Part shown: piece after piece, positions 5,207 through 7,781 of the stretch
Layout: each line of letters begins with the position of its first letter
Numbering within the stretch: the first letter of the stretch is position 1
Assembly (NCBI GenBank): GCA_041671005.1
Contig: JBAZCJ010000066.1
Coordinates: forward strand, 1 to 7,781
Direction of reading: 5' to 3'
DNA: 7,781 nucleotides
Source of the DNA: JACRPI01 sp041671005
GTDB lineage: Archaea; Nanobdellota; Nanobdellia; Woesearchaeales; DSVV01
Program-made: the position numbers and the translations under genes
Notes under the pieces: generated by a model
Databases searched by the model: none
What the model was told of the DNA's origin: nothing
Seen by the model: the letters and a program-made list of their open reading frames with translations, nothing else

Positions 5207-6730
5207 CTATTTCTTCACTCGTTCTACTGCATCCATAGCAAATTTTACTTGCGCAGGAGAGGGTGCAACATTTTTTTGGGAATAATTTTGTGCAAGAACT
5301 GCCAAATGACGCAATTCTGGAGAACTACTCCACTGCTCTTGGGGAAGTGCTGATTTTACTTCTTTAAAACAATGAACAATTAATTCTCCTGTTATTTTTT
5401 CAAATTCAGTTAAAGTATTAGTATTTTTTTTTGCTTCTTTTATTTCAATATTTTCCTTTGTATCTATAACTGGTTCTGTCACAATAGGGATTTGATTTTT
5501 TTCATCATGCACCACATAAGAACTTTCTTGTTTTACTTCCGACAAATCTGTTGTTTCCTGTAGAAGCTGATCAAAATCAACACTCAAAACTAATGAATTA
5601 ATATCATTAGGATCGGAATTTACATGCGGAATAAACTTTTCTTGGTATTGTTTCTCTTGTTGCTCTGCTGCTTTTGCAATAAGTAAATCCTGTTCTAATT
5701 CTTCTGTAATGTGATGTGAAATCTCATCTTCCTTTTTTTCAATTTCTTCAAGACTCATTTCTTGTAATGGTTTTGAAGCAACAACTATTTCTGGTTTCTG
5801 TTTCAGCCACTCTGCTTCAACGCAATTCACAAAATAAATAGTGTCTTTAAAAATTGCGAAATCAACTTCCATTGGTCTTGGGAATACGTTCTCAATTTCC
5901 TTGCTGTATAATGTTAATTCACCAATGTGTTTATCAGAAATTTTTTGTTTTTTGCTAAACTCTTCCTGCAAATAGACTTTTGTAATTTTATGAGATTCTT
6001 TATCCTTTTCAATCATAAACGGCTGTTTACCTACTTCAATAGATGCAATATTCAATGATTGTTTAGTTATGAAATACCTGTCAGGAACAATTAAACCTGT
6101 TGACAATACATTTCCCAACCCCTTGCAAGCAAGAATAAGCACTTCTTGAGAATTCATTTTATAGCTGGTATGAAGAACACCCGATGAAGTAGAATCAATC
6201 ATCTGTTGTACAATCACTGCAAATTGTGGCTCTTTATTAATCCCTGCAGCAAGAGCTTCTTCACTGTAAAAAGATGCCCAACACTGTAAAATTGTTGTTT
6301 GCAGATTTTCCATCCCAGAGATACCTACAAATGATGCGTGCAATCCTTTTTCATTATGCATCGGCGATGGTCGAACAATAACAAAAGGCTCATGACTTTT
6401 ATCCATCATTTCCTGAAGAGAATGATTCTCTTCCATGTTCAATGAGTAATATGCATCATGAAGTTCTGCTATCATTTCTTCTGGTATCTGTGCAGTAAGA
6501 ATTAAATCTTGAATTAATGTAGAAATCGACTGGATCGTATTTTCAGTAACAGTCGGAAGTAATTCATTTATTTTTTTAAGGATACCCGAGTTTGCTACAA
6601 ATGATTGAAATGTGTTTGCAGTAATAACAAATCCTGAAGGCACTGGAAATTTTTGACTTAGAATTGCAAGATTTAATGCCTTCTGGCCTCCTATCTGCTT
6701 TTCTGTTGCATTTTTCAATAAAACTATCAT
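5207..6730 (-). CDS. Degenerate PEP synthase/PPDK ATP-grasp-like domain protein with long C-terminal extension
   Basis: The 507-residue product opens like the N-terminal domain of PEP synthase or pyruvate phosphate dikinase: IGGQKALNLAILSQKFPVPSGFVIT (13-37), VIVRPSP (118-124), HASFVG (131-136), MIDSTSSGVLHTS (177-189), GLGNVLSTGLIVPDRYFI (204-221), PMEVDFAIFKDTIYFV (286-301). The Lys of the family GGK motif is Gln16, and the QARPET motif is replaced by N302-C-V-E-A-E; the Arg of VRS (here R120) and the Glu of MEW (E288) remain. No phosphohistidine or PEP-binding domain follows. Residues about 325-365 are a charged helix, 370-435 a low-complexity acidic linker, and 440-507 a separate helical segment ending MDAVERVKK. 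ATG 6730 is preferred because it aligns with the family and has GTGAT 4 nt upstream; GTG 6739 and ATG 6736 are alternatives. The gene abuts the preceding one, so they are probably co-transcribed. A non-catalytic nucleotide-binding or regulatory role is inferred. Confidence 0.8.
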   Translation of the reverse strand: MIVLLKNATEKQIGGQKALNLAILSQKFPVPSGFVITANTFQSFVANSGILKKINELLPTVTENTIQSISTLIQDLILTAQIPEEMIAELHDAYYSLNMEENHSLQEMMDKSHEPFVIVRPSPMHNEKGLHASFVGISGMENLQTTILQCWASFYSEEALAAGINKEPQFAVIVQQMIDSTSSGVLHTSYKMNSQEVLILACKGLGNVLSTGLIVPDRYFITKQSLNIASIEVGKQPFMIEKDKESHKITKVYLQEEFSKKQKISDKHIGELTLYSKEIENVFPRPMEVDFAIFKDTIYFVNCVEAEWLKQKPEIVVASKPLQEMSLEEIEKKEDEISHHITEELEQDLLIAKAAEQQEKQYQEKFIPHVNSDPNDINSLVLSVDFDQLLQETTDLSEVKQESSYVVHDEKNQIPIVTEPVIDTKENIEIKEAKKNTNTLTEFEKITGELIVHCFKEVKSALPQEQWSSSPELRHLAVLAQNYSQKNVAPSPAQVKFAMDAVERVKK

Positions 6731-6739
6731 AGTCATCAC

Positions 6740-7198
6740 TTATTTTTTTACACTTTGAAGCACATAGTGGTACATTTTAAGATCATGATTTGTTCGTGCA
6801 CGTAATTTTTCAACAACGTCATGCAATTTTTGCATATGAAGATTCATTTCTTTCTGTTCTTTAATTATAGAAACTGTGCCTAATGTATGAATAAGCATCT
6901 TCACAAGATGCATTTCTTCATTTAGAGTATGTTTCAAATGATTTTTTCCATCAGATTCTGGAAGTTCTACAACTTTTTGCTGTTTTTTATGCAGTAATTT
7001 AAGAAAACAATGGGAGTTAGAAGCATGAGGAACACCAATAACACGTTTTAATGCACTTATTTTTTCGACGAAATCTTTATGCTTTTTACTAGACACATCA
7101 TGCTCCATTTTTAAGACGAGAATTCGCATACGTTTCGCTTTTGCAATAGCCTCGACAAACGGATCACTTGTGAATAAAAATCGCAATGCTGTAAGCAT
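6740..7198 (-). CDS. Basic helical protein of unknown function
   Basis: This 152-residue protein is predicted to be nearly all helix. It has a hydrophobic start (MLTALRFLFT, residues 1-10) too short and too quickly charged for a membrane anchor, then a Lys-rich helix (16-55), a loop with PHASNSHC and ELPESDGKNH, and a long amphipathic C-terminal helix (about 90-152) rich in His, Met and Lys. No catalytic motif or family signature is recognised. The stop codon (TAA, 6740-6742) directly abuts the GTG/ATG cluster of the PPDK-like gene, which suggests one transcript and possibly coupled translation, so the two products may act together. ATG 7198 lies about 27 bp from a TATA-like element, consistent with a leaderless start. 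A short palindrome lies between them. Confidence 0.75.
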   Translation of the reverse strand: MLTALRFLFTSDPFVEAIAKAKRMRILVLKMEHDVSSKKHKDFVEKISALKRVIGVPHASNSHCFLKLLHKKQQKVVELPESDGKNHLKHTLNEEMHLVKMLIHTLGTVSIIKEQKEMNLHMQKLHDVVEKLRARTNHDLKMYHYVLQSVKK

Positions 7199-7201
7199 AA
7201 C

Positions 7202-7216
7202 ACATTTCTAGAATGT
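7202..7216. promoter_or_regulatory. Near-perfect palindrome between the TATA element and the start codon
   Basis: ACATT-T-CTAG-AATGT is a 14-bp palindrome interrupted by one extra T. It lies between the TATA-like element (7222-7229) and the start codon at 7198, covering the region just upstream of the predicted transcription start, where a bound protein would block initiation. The sequence is short and AT-rich, so chance is a real possibility. Confidence 0.3.
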
Positions 7217-7221
7217 TTAAG

Positions 7222-7229
7222 TTAATATA
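7222..7229 (-). promoter_or_regulatory. TATA-like element of the 152-residue protein gene
   Basis: The - strand reads TATATTAA, preceded by the A-rich CTAAAAC. The centre (7225.5) is about 27 bp from the A of the ATG at 7198, matching the leaderless geometry seen for other genes in the window. It would drive the two-gene unit with the PPDK-like gene. Confidence 0.5.
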
Positions 7230-7236
7230 GTTTTAG

Positions 7237-7304
7237 AAAAAAAGTGGTGGAACAAAAACACGGAGGGATGATGCGAGTAAGAATCCTTGTTTCTGCCCCA
7301 CCTC
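7237..7304 (-). terminator. Hairpin followed by a T7 run: terminator or small RNA
   Basis: Read on the - strand, GAGGTGG (7304-7298) can pair with CCACCAC (7250-7244), six of seven positions with one A-A mismatch, and T7 (7243-7237) follows the 3' arm directly. Inside the 47-nt loop, AAACA/TGTTT (7292-7288 with 7260-7256) and GGAT/ATCC (7286-7283 with 7269-7266) can stack as further helices. The segment is clearly richer in G and C than its surroundings, lies 11 bp past the stop of the acidic protein gene, and ends just before the next promoter. It may terminate that gene or be the body of a short structured RNA. It does not fold as a tRNA. Confidence 0.4.
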
Positions 7305-7315
7305 TGGGATGATTA

Positions 7316-7621
7316 TTAACGCATTTGTTCGTCACCCATGAAACGAATAGTTTCATGAATTGCTGCTATACCTTCAGGAGTATTTCTCCATTGAAATCTA
7401 GGCATGCCAAGACTATTATCTCGTTGAATAAAATATTCTTCTTCAATAGGATCAAAATATTCAGGAGTTTCAATTGGCTTTACTTTAACAATTTTAACTT
7501 CTTCAGGTTTTGTAGATTTTAATTCTTCAACTACCTGGACTAAATCAGCTGCAAGTACTTCTTTTGAATTTTCAATTACTTCAGCAATTGTTGTCTCTGT
7601 AATCTCTGCATCAGTCATCAT
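7316..7621 (-). CDS. Small acidic protein of unknown function
   Basis: The 101-residue product is strongly acidic. Residues 1-36 are a probable amphipathic helix (TIAEVIENSKEVLAADLVQVVEEL), 37-52 a Lys/Pro/Val linker, and 53-101 a compact-looking region with aromatic residues (PEYFDPIEEEYFIQRDN, then MPRFQWRNTPEGIAAIHETIRFMGDEQ). There is no signal peptide, membrane segment or known catalytic motif, and I do not recognise a family. Two ATGs are adjacent (7621 and 7618). The first has GAGGGAT 4 nt upstream, so this gene appears to use a Shine-Dalgarno site and a leader of about 25 nt from the TATA box at 7669-7676, unlike its leaderless neighbours. It is followed by the hairpin with a T run and so is probably monocistronic. 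Confidence 0.75.
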   Translation of the reverse strand: MMTDAEITETTIAEVIENSKEVLAADLVQVVEELKSTKPEEVKIVKVKPIETPEYFDPIEEEYFIQRDNSLGMPRFQWRNTPEGIAAIHETIRFMGDEQMR

Positions 7622-7625
7622 TGTA

Positions 7626-7632
7626 ATCCCTC
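7626..7632 (-). promoter_or_regulatory. Shine-Dalgarno site of the acidic protein gene
   Basis: GAGGGAT on the - strand resembles the archaeal GGAGGTGAT consensus and ends 4 nt before the ATG at 7621. It favours 7621 over the adjacent ATG at 7618 and marks this as a leadered transcript. Confidence 0.5.
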
Positions 7633-7668
7633 TCTTACTGTTAAGTAGTAATACTAGAAATGAGGTTA

Positions 7669-7676
7669 TTTATATA
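7669..7676 (-). promoter_or_regulatory. TATA box of the acidic protein gene
   Basis: TATATAAA on the - strand is a strong archaeal TATA match with an A-rich flank upstream. The predicted start near 7646 leaves a leader of about 25 nt containing the Shine-Dalgarno site. Confidence 0.6.
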
Positions 7677-7690
7677 TTTTGTGGTTTTTA

Positions 7691-7704
7691 TCACTGCTTA
7701 GTGA
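7691..7704. repeat. Inverted repeat upstream of the acidic protein gene's TATA box
   Basis: TCACT-GCTT-AGTGA is a perfect 5-bp inverted repeat lying 14 bp upstream of the TATA box, in the position of an activator or BRE-side operator. With flanks it reads TATCAC-N6-GTGACT, close to the Thermococcales TATCAC-N5-GTGATA site but with a spacer one base longer and two mismatched end bases. The rest of 7705-7781 holds no gene that can be supported. Confidence 0.3.
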
Positions 7705-7781
7705 CTACTTATTAGGTATTGGCCCATTTATGTAACAAAATAAACTATAGAACATTCACCTTTTCACTTTCTGTAGTCCTA

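Noticed and set aside
7244..7304. tRNA gene suggested by a 7-bp terminal stem
   Set aside because: It is only 61 nt long with no T-loop GTTCRA, no U8, and no anticodon arm in the right place.
7261..7318. C/D box small RNA suggested by two ATGATG/ATGATT stretches and nearby CTG
   Set aside because: Every C-like and D-like box differs from the consensus at its last base, and no terminal stem brings them together in the required arrangement.
7710..7761. A 16-codon ORF on the - strand with AGGTGA before its ATG
   Set aside because: It is very short, the site touches the ATG with almost no spacing, and the peptide shows no feature beyond chance.
7740..7781. C-terminal tail of a - strand gene entering from the right edge
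   Set aside because: Two frames are briefly open (about 7 and 11 codons), too short to prefer either or to support a gene.

Overview
The window is AT-rich, gene-dense DNA that reads as archaeal. Several start codons sit 26-28 bp downstream of the centre of a TATA box with no room for a Shine-Dalgarno site, so those transcripts look leaderless. The gene families also fit: a TrmB-type regulator, a THUMP-domain tRNA guanine-N2 methyltransferase and a PpsA-type phosphoenolpyruvate synthase. Many small proteins without recognisable families and the low GC suggest a DPANN-like archaeon (Woesearchaeales or Pacearchaeales type), but that placement is inference.

Left part (1-1764): a possible tail of a + strand gene ends at 81. 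A small coiled-coil protein (106-417, -) follows, then a TrmB-like regulator (513-1271, -) divergent from a small helix-turn-helix protein (1369-1764, +). The two regulator genes share a 97-bp intergenic region that holds one TATA-like element per direction and, between them, a 17-bp perfect 6-N5-6 inverted repeat (1314-1330), a good operator candidate.

Centre (1767-5105): ppsA lies on the - strand but is broken. A 638-codon 5' part (2222-4138) and a 160-codon 3' part (1767-2249) are in different frames, and about ten conserved family residues are missing at the junction. This is better explained by a short deletion than by a single-base error. Head-to-head with ppsA is a THUMP/Rossmann tRNA methyltransferase (4194-5105, +). 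The 55 bp between the two start codons contain a perfectly symmetric TATA box, TTTATAAA, correctly spaced for both genes.

Right part (5207-7781): all genes are on the - strand. A 152-residue helical protein abuts a 508-residue protein made of a degenerate PEP synthase/PPDK ATP-grasp-like domain, a long charged linker and a small C-terminal segment; it has no phosphohistidine or PEP-binding domain. Upstream lies an acidic 101-residue protein of unknown function. A GC-richer hairpin followed by a T run separates it from the 152-residue gene and may be a terminator or a small RNA.

No tRNA, rRNA, CRISPR array, insertion sequence or attachment site was seen, and no gene-free stretch exceeds 300 bases. 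The strongest observations are the ppsA lesion, the PPDK-like pseudoenzyme candidate, the 6-N5-6 operator and the shared symmetric TATA box.
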